From NCBI GenBank assembly GCA_903632075.3, contig CAHIKZ030001196.1, positions 310,001-374,000 of the forward strand: a DNA stretch of 64,000 nt. The letters are read 5' to 3'. Below, in pieces: positions 43,904 to 55,271 of this stretch (position 1 is its first letter; the number at the start of each line of letters is the position of its first letter). Source of the stretch: Acanthosepion pharaonis. Its lineage: Eukaryota > Mollusca > Cephalopoda > Sepiida > Sepiidae. A program made the translations under genes and the position numbers. The notes under the pieces are model-generated. The model was not told where the DNA came from. It ran no database searches and was given only the letters and a program-made list of their open reading frames with translations.

Positions 43904-44229
43904 TTCAATGAAATGATCTGACAAAATAATATTCAAAAAATGTTTAAAACAAAATTAAGAGAGTTTGTTGTTCATAGAAGGGAAGTACAATTGCACACGT
44001 TTAAAAGCAGACGAAAAGAGATAGTTTTATATACTTAGCTTTCTTGAATTATTGAAATAAAGTTCTTTGAATTGCCAAGTGTCTCGTTAAGGCCGATAAT
44101 ATAATCAACGAGTAATTTGAAACTGGCGAAATTCTAAACGCTGGATGCATAAAAAGAAAAAAAAAACCTTTTCACATGACTTCAGACACTCTTCTCCTGT
44201 TGATATAATTTTTCCCTTACTTTATATAA

Positions 44230-44470
44230 AAAAGGATTTCGCATAGGCTCGTTATTTTTTTTCTTTCTTGGTCTAGGCTTAACGACTAATTCCTGTGAAA
44301 ACAAGGTTTTTTATTGGTCCAAAGAAAATTTCACATAGGCTCGAGGATTTATGTTCGTCTTTTTCTCAGCTCACCGGCCAATGTCTGAGAAGTCAGTTTT
44401 CATTAGGCCAAAGAATATTTAACATTGGCTCGCGAATTTCTTTCTGTCTTTTTCCTCAGCTCGTCCAAAT
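44230..44470. repeat. three diverged tandem units of about 90 bp
   Basis: The units start TTTCGCATAGGCTCG, TTTCACATAGGCTCG and TTTAACATTGGCTCG at about 44238, 44328 and 44418. Each is followed by a CTTTCTT- or GTCTTTTTC-rich part, then CAGCTC or an equivalent, and a GGCCAA/GGTCCA AAGAA part. Confidence 0.6.
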
Positions 44471-44479
44471 TTGATGGGA

Positions 44480-45780
44480 ATGGGTAAAGGGTGTTATCAT
44501 GTCATTTCAATTGGCAAAAACAATATGTGTATGATACTCAAGGGAAATTCATATTTATTTTATAGGTTTTCTACGAAAATACAACCGGGACAATAAAAAA
44601 ATATTTTTTACAAATAATACAAATATTTCAAAGGAAATTTTGTATCTTATTATGTAATTATCAGAAAAAAATATTTTTCTGTATAGCACGCAAAAATATA
44701 AATTAAATAAGTGGGAGGTAACAGCTGTAAAGAAAAATATTTTTACAAGGAATTTTTAAAAAACAAAAAGAAATTTTTGTAAAATGAATTACATTAAAAT
44801 CCAACATTTATGATCTGATTAGCAATAAATTCCAAATCAAGGTGTTTTCACTGTAGAAAGACACTCAAATTTCCCATGGTCACTCGTTGACATAAGGAAA
44901 ACAAAATTGCAAAGGTTCTAAAAAGGACTAAAAAATATAATTTGATAATAAAAATTCCTTTGGTCGTTCCTAGTCTTAATTATAGCAAAGATTTCAACGA
45001 TAAAACTTTGTTTTTTATTAAAAAAAATTTGGATTTGTTGGGGGACTTTTTCATCGTGTATGCTCATTTTTTATCAAATCTTTAGAGCTACTGTGGAAAA
45101 ACTGACGGTTCAGGAGGAAGGAGGAAGGTACCAACCTGGGTTGCTGCTCTGGTCGAATAAAAGCTGTAGCATTCTTTATACCAATTTTTTTTTTATAGTT
45201 ACAAGGTCTCGTAATTTATTATCAAGTGATCACTGAGGTGGTTAAAGAAAATGTTTTTTCTTCTTTCTTTTTTTTTTTTTTTTTTAACCCTTTGTCATAC
45301 TGTAGGGGACGTGCAGGATTGTTAATTATTTAAGAAAGAATCAGAAGGATATTTTTTGGTCCTGCATCCCCAACAAATAAACTTCAAATGTGAACAAGAA
45401 AAACGAGGCATATATAATTAAGAAACAATACAACATTTATATACAAAATCATCATTTTCATTTACAATTGGTCAAAATCTCTGTGTGTCGTGTGCGTAAT
45501 TGTATGTGGTATGGTTTAGATATTGAATGTCTCTTGTTTGATAATTTTCTTGTTTATGTCGAAGATTGTAATATGAAGGATAGTGGTTTTGTGAAAGAGT
45601 TTTTGGAGTAGTCTACCCTTAATCGTATTTTTAAGAGTAAGACTGACTGTATGAAGTTGGTAATTTTCTTTAACGTCTGGTCAGCAATGACTAAGACGGG
45701 AGTCGGTGAAATGTTACATCTTGAAAGTTGGTAATTACAGCTATCCCGCTTCTCGGAAGGTTCAAACGTTTTTCGTTATA
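44480..45780. other. AT-rich stretch, no gene seen
   Basis: 44560-44990 is a reversed copy of AT-rich sequence found at 51240-51590 (shared TTCCCAT...AAGGAAAACAA-like and GGAATTTTT blocks). The rest contains homopolymer runs. Near 45840-45900 two CCAAT-type motifs (GACCAATGG, ATTGGTCG) occur without an assignable gene. Confidence 0.4.
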
Positions 45781-46739
45781 TATCCACCGGGTGGCTCACT
45801 TGAATTTGGCGCAATTTCAGTTTTGCACGTGAACTTAAAGTGATTGACCAATGGGGTTGCTTGCTTCGTTTCCTGCCGTTTTTATTGGTCGAAGCTTTTA
45901 GGTACGTAGGCGTACGTTTTGGACGCTGCTTTTGTTAGGTTGGAAAGGTAAGGATAATGGATGAGTCCACAATACTACGCAAGTTATCTGACGGAGAAGC
46001 AACGTCGTGGAGGTGGATATTTTTTCCACAACTTAAGAAGTACCTTTGCTCATTTCTCCGGCCTGCACCGTCACGGATATTTTTTGTCATGGGTTGAGAT
46101 TTTTTCGATACTACCGAAATAAGTTTTTCTTTCTCTATTTTACCATCGATTTTATATTCCAGTTATTGAATAATAATACCACTAAGTACAACTACTACTA
46201 CTACTAACAATAATAATAAATATTTAAATTTTTGTAAGTTCATCTCCAAAACTAGAATATTTGTTGAAGAATATTTTAAAAAAATAATTTATTAAATTGA
46301 AGTTTGACATACGATATCTACAATTATTTTATAAGCTATATTAAGAAATCTCTTCAAATCTGCTTATCTTATAATTTTATGCCTCCACTGATTCGCTAAA
46401 AATATTTTAGCAAAATCAGCATATTAGCAATTTCAAAATTGAAAGTCCTTCCAAACAATTTAAATTTGTTTTGAAATATAGAAAAAGTATTTTGCTTATT
46501 GGAAATATTAAATTTAATTTAATCTATTAGCTTGAAAATAAAACTAAAATAAAAGCTTCAATAAACAGTTTTCCACTTTTAAAAACCATAGGCATCGTGT
46601 TTCTGAGGATGTACAGCGGGTTTTAGCCACCCTTAATTACAGCAATTTTGGCTTGTGTAAACGTATCTTTTTTTATGACAATACCGTGTTAGTATCAAGC
46701 AACTCTAATCTATGAACGATGGTTGACTTATATTTTGCA

Positions 46740-47765
46740 ATGAAAGTTCGCGGAAGTAAGAAAATTGGTGAATTCCAACGAGGGCAAATAGTAGGATAGC
46801 ATCAGTGTGGCAAGTCAAATAGGGAAATTGCTAGGTTTTTCCAAGTTAATCATCAAACGGTTAATAATATTGTCAAGTTTAATGAAGAAGGCCATCATCG
46901 TGTGGAACAACGTTCAGGAAGACCAAGAATCGTAACTGAGCGAACAAAAAGGGGACTGAAGAGGGAAGTCATCAGAAACCGTCGTCAGAGCGTCAAAGAT
47001 ATCGCCAACAGCATGCACATGTCGCCATATGCGGTGAGAAAGACTCTGAAAGTTGCAAGAAAGAAGGCCTTGATTTCAGAGGTTAACAGGAACCGGCGTA
47101 TTGGTTGCGAAAGGAAAGGAATAACAAGGATTAGATTTCCAAATAGCGTGTATTTGTTCGAATGGTGAAACAAGAGAATTCGAGAGCAAAGATTATGAAT
47201 TTTGGCAGTCTGTAATTTGGACAGATAAAAGTAAATTCTGCCAATATTCGAATTTGAGACAGGTTTATGTTTGGAGAAATCAGAATGAGACTTGGAACAC
47301 TGAATGTCTGCAGATGACCGTGAAACATGGAGGGATTGGAGTAATGGTGTGTGGCGCTGTCTGATGTGGAGGGAAATCTGAGCTGATTCTTGTTGACGAG
47401 CGGTTGATTGGTTCAAAATACTGTCAAACATTAGAGAAAGGACTACTCCCACTATTTGAAACCAATCAGATTGAAAAGAATATCTACCTTTTTCAAGAAG
47501 ATGGAGCGCCATGTCATACGAGCAAAATATTATAGACCTGGAAGGAATCGCAAGGAATCAAGTCACTGCCATATAAAAATATTTTTACAAAGTCCTGACA
47601 TGAATCCAATAGAGCACGTTTGGGAGCACCTTGACCGAAAACTTCGAGAGCGTGCAACCAAAATCACGTCAGTGGCAACCCTTAAAGAAACATTGCTAAA
47701 GCAGTGGGGAAAATATGGATCAGACGATTGTTGATAATTTCATCAAATCCATGGAAAATTGAAAA
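46740..47765 (+). pseudogene. Tc1-like transposase, broken
   Basis: The frame from ATG 46740 reads KKIGEFQRGQIVG, an in-frame TAG at 46797, then a helix-turn-helix region (REIARFFQVNHQTVNNIVKF), SGRPR and a second DNA-binding part. From about 47173, in another frame, FWQSVIWTDKSKF carries the first catalytic Asp and QEDGAPCHT the second. In a third frame SPDMNPIEHVWEHLDRK carries the catalytic Glu. The full length (about 340 residues) matches the Tc1 family (DD34E). Inactivating changes: the TAG, at least one TGA and one TAG further on, two frame changes, and a foreign segment at 47103-47172 between the DNA-binding and catalytic parts. Confidence 0.88.
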
Positions 47766-48907
47766 CAAGCACTGAAACTAGCAAATAGAGCAACTACTCT
47801 ATACTAGTTCCAAATACTTTTTATTTATGTTGAGTAGGGATTACGTAATTAAAGTTTGAAATTGGATCTAGTTTATTTCTCCTGGCTAAAAAAAACTTTT
47901 CTTAGGCTACTGTACCCATTTAACTCCATGAACAATAAAATTGCTCGAAAACAAATTTTTGTAGGTGATGAAGAACAAGATAAGTATTATACTCCGCTGA
48001 AATTGGACCTCTTTCTGATTAATGCTTCATGTCGGCCAGATGTGAACGTCAAGAAAGCAGAACACAATATAAAATGCAATTTTCTGCGAGCATTACGTCC
48101 GGTTCACGAAGCAAGCCCCCGCAATAAAAGCGACACAGTGGCCAATCACTAACGCTTCCACCGGAAAATGAGGTGTCCCTGGCCAGATCTGCTTAAAAGC
48201 AGGCCAGTCCTAAAGACCAATACCAGTCGCCGGCCATAAGGCCACCTACCGACATATAGGGCGCTCTCACTACCATGACCGCTTCTGTCAGCACAACGGT
48301 TACCACTCTTGGGCTTGACTAATCTCACACACGCGGAATGTGGTCGACAGTCCAGCTTCGACACCGCCAGGTTCCCGAAACGCACCAACATGATTTATAA
48401 CATTACGCACAGAATCCAACATAGACCAGCTTCGATACCGCCAGGCTCTCGACGCCAACCGCCACGATTTATAACACCTCAACATTGTCGCCACCCAGCT
48501 ACAAGCCTTCTTTATCGCCACCGTCGTCACCCCGGCAACCCGACTCGCTACAGGCATAACCTCGCAGTGAAACATTCGACCACAGGCCTACCACACATAA
48601 TCCCTCGTCGCCACAGCCGTCACCTCGGCAACCAACAGCCGTCACCTCGGCAACCAACCCATCACCGTCACCTCGATCGATCAATACGTGCGTCAGACCC
48701 AACCAACAACTATATCCTGTGACCTTGGTCAAACAAAGACAAGAATTCGGTCAACTCCCAGCGCTACCCGCATACACCTAATCGCCTTCCTGATGATCAG
48801 CCATTGAAACTGATATTTTCTCCAATTTTCTAACATGTAAAAATATATTCGAATAAATACACGCTGTTTGGAAATCTTATCCTTGTTATTCCTTTCCTTT
48901 CGCAACC
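47103..48907. repeat. 58-bp inverted repeat pair (47103-47160, 48850-48907)
   Basis: GGTTGCGAAAGGAAAGGAAT and the following 38 bases at 47103 are the reverse complement of 48850-48907 with three mismatches. The left copy interrupts the Tc1 reading frame; the right copy ends the GC-rich insert and contains an AATAAA signal in its plus orientation. Confidence 0.9.
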
Positions 48908-48910
48908 AAA
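47980..48910 (+). mobile_element. GC-rich insert, solo-LTR-like
   Basis: About 930 bp with far higher GC than anything nearby interrupts a block that is continuous in related copies (32020-32200, 62330-62460): homology stops near 47975 and resumes near 48920. Its end has CGAATAAATACACG followed by TTGTTATTCCTTTCC and CGCAACCA, reminiscent of an LTR polyadenylation region. The internal unit CGTCACCTCGGCAACCAA is tandemly repeated at 48617-48675. Frames on both strands (to 137 residues) look like by-products of GC-rich sequence. Confidence 0.5.
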
Positions 48911-48929
48911 CGCTTGTTATCGCAAATGA

Positions 48930-49307
48930 TTCACGATTTATAATATAATAAATTACCTTAGGGCAGTCAGTGGCCGTGAAGAAACGTCATGCATTTACTT
49001 TTGAATAATTTTTGGCTCCATAGATGGCAAAAAAAATGTACAGATTTTAATTAAACACAAGGAACCAAATCTTGTCTAATGCCGCTTCATTTCATTATCA
49101 AGCAAGAGAGACATTTTCTCAAAACAAGTGTAATTTACCGTTTGTATTCTGTTTTATTTTGTTGGCCATTTCTCTAGTCTTTCTTTGTGTTATTCATTTC
49201 AGCTTCAATATTATTTTATTTAGTAACTGGGCTGGTCGACAGAGAAATCCGAGAAAAGAAATCACCCCCTTTTACTTTTCTTATTGCTTTATTGTATTTT
49301 CTGAAAG
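48930..49307 (+). other. candidate 5' exon block upstream of ZNF gene 4 (first copy)
   Basis: Block order is the same as at 32180-32559 (GTGAAGAAACGTCATGCATT, AACACAAGGAACCAAATCTT, CGACAGAGAAATCCGAG), ending TTTTCTGAAAG|GTAAGT with GT at 49308-49309. A plus frame from 49072 is not conserved in the other copies. Confidence 0.5.
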
Positions 49308-49999
49308 GTAAGTTGAAGAATACAAATAATTTTGATAAGAATGAAAGCGTTATATATTTATTTTTACCTAATCATTTTTTCCATTTCCTTTTGTGAAACG
49401 CCGTTAGCGTTAAAAAGAAAGAAAGAAATCGAGGTGTCTAAAGTAAGTAAGTACCTCTAAATTTTAGAATCTAAAAATTCGCTAAAAAAAGATAGATTCA
49501 TGATGAAAAAAATGCACAAAACATTTAAACCATTTTATCGAGATGCGTTATGAAGGAACAAAGGATTTTTTATGTAATTTTTTTTCTATCCTTTTTAGAT
49601 TTTAGAACCTTGGACTGGAGATTTTTATTAAAAATTTTGTTTTTCTTATGTCAGCGGAGGAGTGGAGAGACCATTAATTAGGAAATTTTAGTGTTTTTTT
49701 GTTTTTGTGAAAAACATCGATTTGTAAATTCTTGAAAAGGTCAGTCAGATAATTGTGGGATTTTAATGAAACTTTCTGAACTGAACTTATTCAGAAATGA
49801 ATGAAAATATTTTGAAATGTTTCTTTAGAAAATCTTGATAATAAAAATACTTTTTGTTTTTTTTTTTGTTTTTTTTCTACATCTTTTACTCGCTCGCCAC
49901 TTAATAAATTTCATAAAATTTCGCGAAATTAAGTTCTGGTTAGACCGTTTAATGTTTTTAGTTTACTTATACGCAGAAATCCTTGCATCGATGCGAAAA

Positions 50000-50275
50000 A
50001 CTCTCAGGATTTTAAACACAAGGAACTTAATCTTAGCTAACACCGTTTAATTTTGCTTCGGCTTCGTTTACATAATCGTTCAAAATATTTTCTCAACAAT
50101 TTCTTGTTTGTATCGAGTTTTTCCATTTCTTTTGTACATTTTCATTCGTTTCAATTTTGATTTCGTTGAACTGAACGAACAATACAAATATTGAGTTTTG
50201 GTTGATCACAACAAAATCATTTGAGCCCAAAGAAATCACCCACATTTTTCTCCTTGCATTCTCTTGGTCTGAAAG
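50000..50275 (+). other. candidate 5' exon block upstream of ZNF gene 4 (second copy)
   Basis: AACACAAGGAACTTAATCTT opens the block, and CTTGGTCTGAAAG|GTAAGT closes it with GT at 50276-50277. It is more diverged in the middle than the first copy. The implied intron to the acceptor ending at 53627 is about 3.35 kb, nearly the same as in gene 3. Confidence 0.5.
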
Positions 50276-50299
50276 GTAAGTGGAAGAAGACAAATAATT

Positions 50300-53140
50300 T
50301 AGTTTGATAAAAAAAAGAAATCGTTATTTACTGACTTGCCTCACCATAATTATTCATTTCTGTTTGTGAAAAAGAAAGAAAGAAAAGACAAACACTTAGC
50401 ATTAACAAAAACATAAAATAAATTTTAAAATAAATTGAGGTGTTCCACGTCAGATATGAAAAAAAAATAAGAACCTACACAAAAAAATGAAAAAAATAAA
50501 AATAAAACGTGGTAAGGTTTAAAATGAATTTTTAAAAACGAAAAATCTTATTTTAGGTTTTCAAGCTAGTAGATTAAATTAAATTTAATATGCCCAATAA
50601 ACAAAATATTTCGCTGTATTTCAAAAAAGTAAAAACTAATTGAAATACACTGGAAAGAATTTCTTTTTCATAATTCTCTTTATTAAAAGAAAAATCTTCC
50701 AAAATAATATACGTTTCTAAAATTTTATTTGAGGAATATTAGCTGATTTGAAACACATATATTATTTACTTTAAATTTAAAAAATATCACAGAAATGTAT
50801 TTTTAACCAAACAGTAGCTGTTTAGTTATGGCTGTTGACGTTTTGATATTGTGATGACAGTTGTTCTACAGAGGATTTATCTGTAAAACATAATTGAAGA
50901 AAATGACAAATGTGCCTTTTTCATTTAATTTGTCAGCATTCCGTGGTTTTAAAAATTTTAGGAAAATATTCTCTGATAAATCTAATATTTTATTGAATTT
51001 TAGAAATTTGGGCTCTAAATTTACTATAGCCATAAATATATCTTACTTATAAAATCAATAATATATCTTGTTTATAAAAGCAATTAAAAGCTTTTCTAAT
51101 TAAATGTCAGTTTTATTGCATTTTTTATTTTATAATTCAGAGCCGATTTTCAGTAAATTCTATTCCTGTTTGATAAAAACAAATTGATGATTTAAATTCT
51201 CCAAGGAGTCCTGCCTTTAACTAATATAAAAATATGAAGACCCAGAAATTTTAATTTTTAAAAATTTCAAAATTAATTTGGGGTAACAGATGTAAAAAAA
51301 AAAACAGAATATTTTTACCAAGGTTTTCTAAAAACAAATATTTAAAAAATAATTTCATTCATTTGTGAATAAGTCCTGAAAATTTCATTAAAATCTGACA
51401 ATTACTTGATTTTTGCAAGAATTATTAAAACAATGTATTTTTTATCACAAAAAATACTAAATTTCCCATACTAATCTTTGTCCCGCCCACTTAGGTAAGA
51501 AAACAAGATGTTTAACCAACATTTTGAATGTGCTAGAAAGGATCAAATAATTTAATAATATAATCAGAAAATACTTTGGTTTTTCCTCTTAAGGAAAGTG
51601 TAATTTTATCAAGTTTGAAGCCTTTTTCATTATCTTTCTTAGAAAATCTTTGGAAGTACCTACATTCAATTTAATATTTCCATTTAGCAAAATACTTTGC
51701 TGTATTTCAAAACTAATTTCATTTGACTGGAAGGAGTTGTTTTGAAATTTTCTGTCATGTATCATAATGTATATCTCTTTCTTAAAGAAAAAATCTTTCA
51801 AAATAAAATATACTTTTCTAAAACTTTATTTGAAGAATATTATTTAATTTAAAGTTTAATTAATGTTATATTACATAATCAAGACCTTTTCTGATTCAAA
51901 AATATATTTCACTAGACATTCAGCTAGATGTGAATGCTAAGAAAACAAATAATAATAATAATAAAAAAAAGTCTTCTGCGTGGGAGCTCCTAGAATCACA
52001 AAACAAATCCCTGCAAGAATCTAAAATACAATAGCTAAACATGAACAATGCTTAAAATAAAGAAGAAATGACTGTTCCTGTGAGTCACCACCTTTTTAAA
52101 CCACAGATATAAAAATGGTGTTCTCACTGACATGAGGAGTTTGGCGCAACATGTCAACCTAATCACATAACCTTCAGGCCATCTGTGGCATTAGGTAAAT
52201 GACCGATTCCCTGCACCTGGCGTTACTGACAACACCCTTTCACCTAATTGTTTTCCTTATCAACAGCAACTAAAGCACCACATTAACAATTTTTTTTTTT
52301 TACTTTTTTACAAAACTATGTACATGTTCTTCACACTTGATCAATACATGTTGAAATTTGAATCCTTGTTTGTTTGTTTTTTCTTGTAATTATATGCACA
52401 TTATAACAACTAGTGTCAGAAGTATGCAGTAAAGGAAGTGAATGACTTGGGTTTTGTACCAGGGTGGTAGCACCTGTTAGGGTCCCAGTTATGGGTAAAT
52501 AGTTAGCCCCAAATTGGGGTCAGAGCATTATGAAAGTGTAAAAATAGGTTTTAATACCAGAAATATTTTGTAAAAGCAATAATTTTTGAAAAAAAAAATA
52601 TTACCAGCAATAAAAATCTTGTTGGAATTCAATAATCCATTGAGGTTGATATTGTGTAAAACAAAACAGAGAGGTAATCTAAAAATAATTTTTGTTATTT
52701 TTTATATAAGCATTTGAAATTTTATGCACAGCATAATTTTTAATTTTATGCAATTTTGATGATTTTAGTTGATTTTTAAAAGCCAGTTTTTTATTTTTTT
52801 TTTTATTCCTGAAAGATTTCCTGGTGTACATGAAAACTACAAATTTCAAAACTATCTATAGTTCTATCGAGTGGATATAAATTGATATCTACATCAGAAT
52901 GTTCTTATTAATGTTACAAAGATTTTGATAAAAAATGAAGTTGCATGCAAGATTTTTCACCCTTGTGTTAATACCCTGTCTAAATATTGTTTGTGTCAAC
53001 AAAGAATTGTCATGTTCATACTGTTACCTTGATTTACACAAAAAAAAATAATAGTTTGTTACTTGATATTTGAATTTGGTTTGTCATTCTCTCTTTTCTG
53101 AAATAAAAAAAAATCTTTACCTGGTCATTGTGCTTTAAAT
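50300..53140. other. intron-like AT-rich sequence with repeats, no gene seen
   Basis: It contains foldback-type arms (50520-50720 and, reversed, 51590-51850), a reversed copy of the TGAAA-TTTCATTAAAATC block (51357-51420), a less AT-rich insert at 52080-52270, and the repeat shared with 1790 (52455-52640). Short frames have no recognisable domains. Confidence 0.45.
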
Positions 53141-53159
53141 TTAATGCTTTTTTGTATAT

Positions 53160-53362
53160 GATGTTGTAGACTTGCCTCATTTCAAGATTCATGTCTAAAT
53201 TGTGTCTTTTTATTGTATTTAATTCATTTTTGTATGATGCCACAGTCTTTTGCCTCATTACAAGATTCATGTCTGAATGAATCTTTTTATTCTATTTAAT
53301 GCTTTTTGTATGATGCCCCAGTCTTTTGCCTCATTACAAGATTCATGCCTAAATGAATGTCC
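53160..53362. repeat. three tandem units of about 78 bp in the gene 4 intron
   Basis: TTTGCCTCATTACAAGATTC-type units start near 53163, 53241 and 53317, each followed by ATG(T/C)CT-AA and a TTTTTGTATGATG spacer. The homologous place in the gene 3 intron (about 35530) has a single unit, so the array expanded after the genes separated. A minus-strand frame at 53034-53270 derives from it. Confidence 0.8.
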
Positions 53363-53610
53363 TGTTCATCATTTTTAATGACCTGACTTAGAATTGCCGG
53401 ACTGTTGTAGGCATGTATTTTGTCAAAACATAGTTAAAAGAAAAATCTTTAAAAGAATAACATCTTAAATTTTCGAAAATTTTTCAGAAACATTATTTTA
53501 ATACTTGTACATTGTGTAATATGCTTTTCAACATCAAATGAAATCATTCAAGATAAACTTATTGATGAACACGTCATATTATTCACTGTCTCTGTTAACA
53601 TGTGTTTTAT

Positions 53611-53984
53611 TTCTTTTTGTTCACAGATGTTTTGGCTTAACAGAAAATCACAATAACTGTTATTATTGGGAATTTAACTAAAAGAAAACAAGACTCTTGA
53701 ATTTCCATCAAGGGCAGAGAAATATTCATGTAAAAATTGTGTATCTACATTTTCAAATGTATCACAAAGAATATTAACTGTCAAAAAAGAAATATGCACA
53801 TTGAATTTTTTTTCTATGAAAGCACAGTGTTATGTATAAGTAAATATTAGAGAGAAGCTATATCCTTGTGAACTGTGCAAATCTTTGTAACGATTTAGAT
53901 TTAGTGTGCTATATGGAAACACCCATTGGATAGAAATCATATCCATTATAAGTTTTTGAATTTTCATTTTAAGAAAAGCCATCA
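53611..53984 (+). other. splice acceptor and decayed 5' part of ZNF gene 4 exon
   Basis: TTTCTTTTTGTTCACAG ends at 53627. The exon then follows gene 3 base by base for long stretches. The ancestral ATG-AAA-GAA is CTA-AAA-GAA here, so that start is lost. Downstream, a degenerate finger (EKYSCKNCVSTFSN) and a LYPCELCKS piece ending in a stop are readable. Confidence 0.65.
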
Positions 53985-55271
53985 TTGGATTACCATATGG
54001 GAACACCCACAGAAGACAAACCTTATTATAAAGTTTGTGGGTATGCCACTTCCCAGAAGTCAGATTTGGAGCTCCATATGCAAACACATACTGGAGAGAA
54101 ACCTCATCATTGTGATGTTTGTGGATCAACATTTTCACAGAAGTTATCTTTTGAGCAACATGTGCGAATACACACGGGTGAGAAACCATATTCTTGTGAA
54201 GTTTGTGGATCTGCATTTTCATGGAAGACTTATTTTGAGCGCCATATGCGAACACACACTGGAGAGAAACCGTATTCTTGTGAAGTTTGTGGATTTGCAT
54301 TTTCACAGAAATCCTCAGTAGTGCGTCATATGCAAACACACACAGGATACAAACCATATGCTTGTGAAGTTTGTGGATCTGCATTTTCACGAAAGTCATG
54401 TGTGATACGCCATATGCAAACACATTCTGGATACAAATCATATTGTGGTGGTTGTGGATCTGCATTTTCATTGAAATCTCATTTGAAGTGCATTGTGAAA
54501 ACACGCACTGGATACAAACCATATTCTTGTGAAGTTTGTGGATATGCCTTTTCATTGAAGTCAGATTTGGAACGCCACATGCAAACACACACTGGAGAGA
54601 AACCTCATGCTTGTGAAATTTGTGGCTCAGCATTTTCAAGGAAGTCATCTTTGGTGCGCCATATGCGAACACACACTGGAGAAAAACCATACTCTTGTGA
54701 AATTTGTAGGTCTGCATTTTCACAAATATCCAGTCTGGAGCAACATTTGCGAACACACACGGGGGAGAAACCATATTCATGTGAAGTTTGTGGATCTGCA
54801 TTTTCAGGGAAAGCATATTTGGAGAACCATATGCGGACACACACTGGAGAGAAACCATATTCTTGTGAAGTTTGTGGATCTTCATTTCCACGAAAGTCAA
54901 ATTTGGAGCACCATATGCGAACACACACTGGAGAGAAACCATATTCTTGTGAAGTTTGTGGATCTGCATTTTCAGTAAAATCAAATTTGAAATGCCATAT
55001 GCAAACACACACTGGATACAAATCATATTCTTGTGAAACTTGTGGATCTGCATTTTCTGTGAAATCACATTTGAAGTGCCATATGCACAAACATACTGGG
55101 TATAAACCATATTCCTGTGAAGTTTGTGGATCTGCATTTTTGGGTAAGACGTCTTTGGAGCGCCATATGCGAACACACACCGGAGAGAAACCATATTCTT
55201 GTGAACTTTGTGGATCTGTATTTTCACGAAAGTCTTCTTTAGTGCGCCATATGGAAACACACACAGGATAG
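53985..55271 (+). CDS. ZNF gene 4: fifteen-finger C2H2 zinc-finger array
   Basis: The 428-residue frame comprises 12 residues of a broken finger and then fifteen units. Unit 1 lacks one residue and its first Cys; unit 6 is one residue short and has lost both His. The other thirteen keep all ligands. Contact quartets of the intact units include QLSQ, WTYR, QSSR, RSCR, LSDR, RSSR, QSSQ, GAYN, RSNH, VSNC, VSHC, GTSR, RSSR. Two linker classes alternate in blocks: TGEK after most fingers and TGYK after units 4, 5, 6, 12 and 13. Such arrays act as nuclear DNA-binding proteins; no effector domain is visible. The first Met lies in a decayed finger, so initiation is unresolved. The end is HTG-stop, the same as gene 2. 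Confidence 0.85.
   Translation: MDYHMGTPTEDKPYYKVCGYATSQKSDLELHMQTHTGEKPHHCDVCGSTFSQKLSFEQHVRIHTGEKPYSCEVCGSAFSWKTYFERHMRTHTGEKPYSCEVCGFAFSQKSSVVRHMQTHTGYKPYACEVCGSAFSRKSCVIRHMQTHSGYKSYCGGCGSAFSLKSHLKCIVKTRTGYKPYSCEVCGYAFSLKSDLERHMQTHTGEKPHACEICGSAFSRKSSLVRHMRTHTGEKPYSCEICRSAFSQISSLEQHLRTHTGEKPYSCEVCGSAFSGKAYLENHMRTHTGEKPYSCEVCGSSFPRKSNLEHHMRTHTGEKPYSCEVCGSAFSVKSNLKCHMQTHTGYKSYSCETCGSAFSVKSHLKCHMHKHTGYKPYSCEVCGSAFLGKTSLERHMRTHTGEKPYSCELCGSVFSRKSSLVRHMETHTG

Noticed and set aside
48149..48732. Several frames of 77-137 residues in the GC-rich insert
   Set aside because: GC-rich sequence has few stops on any strand; the frames overlap on both strands, show short R/P/H-rich repeats and no domain.
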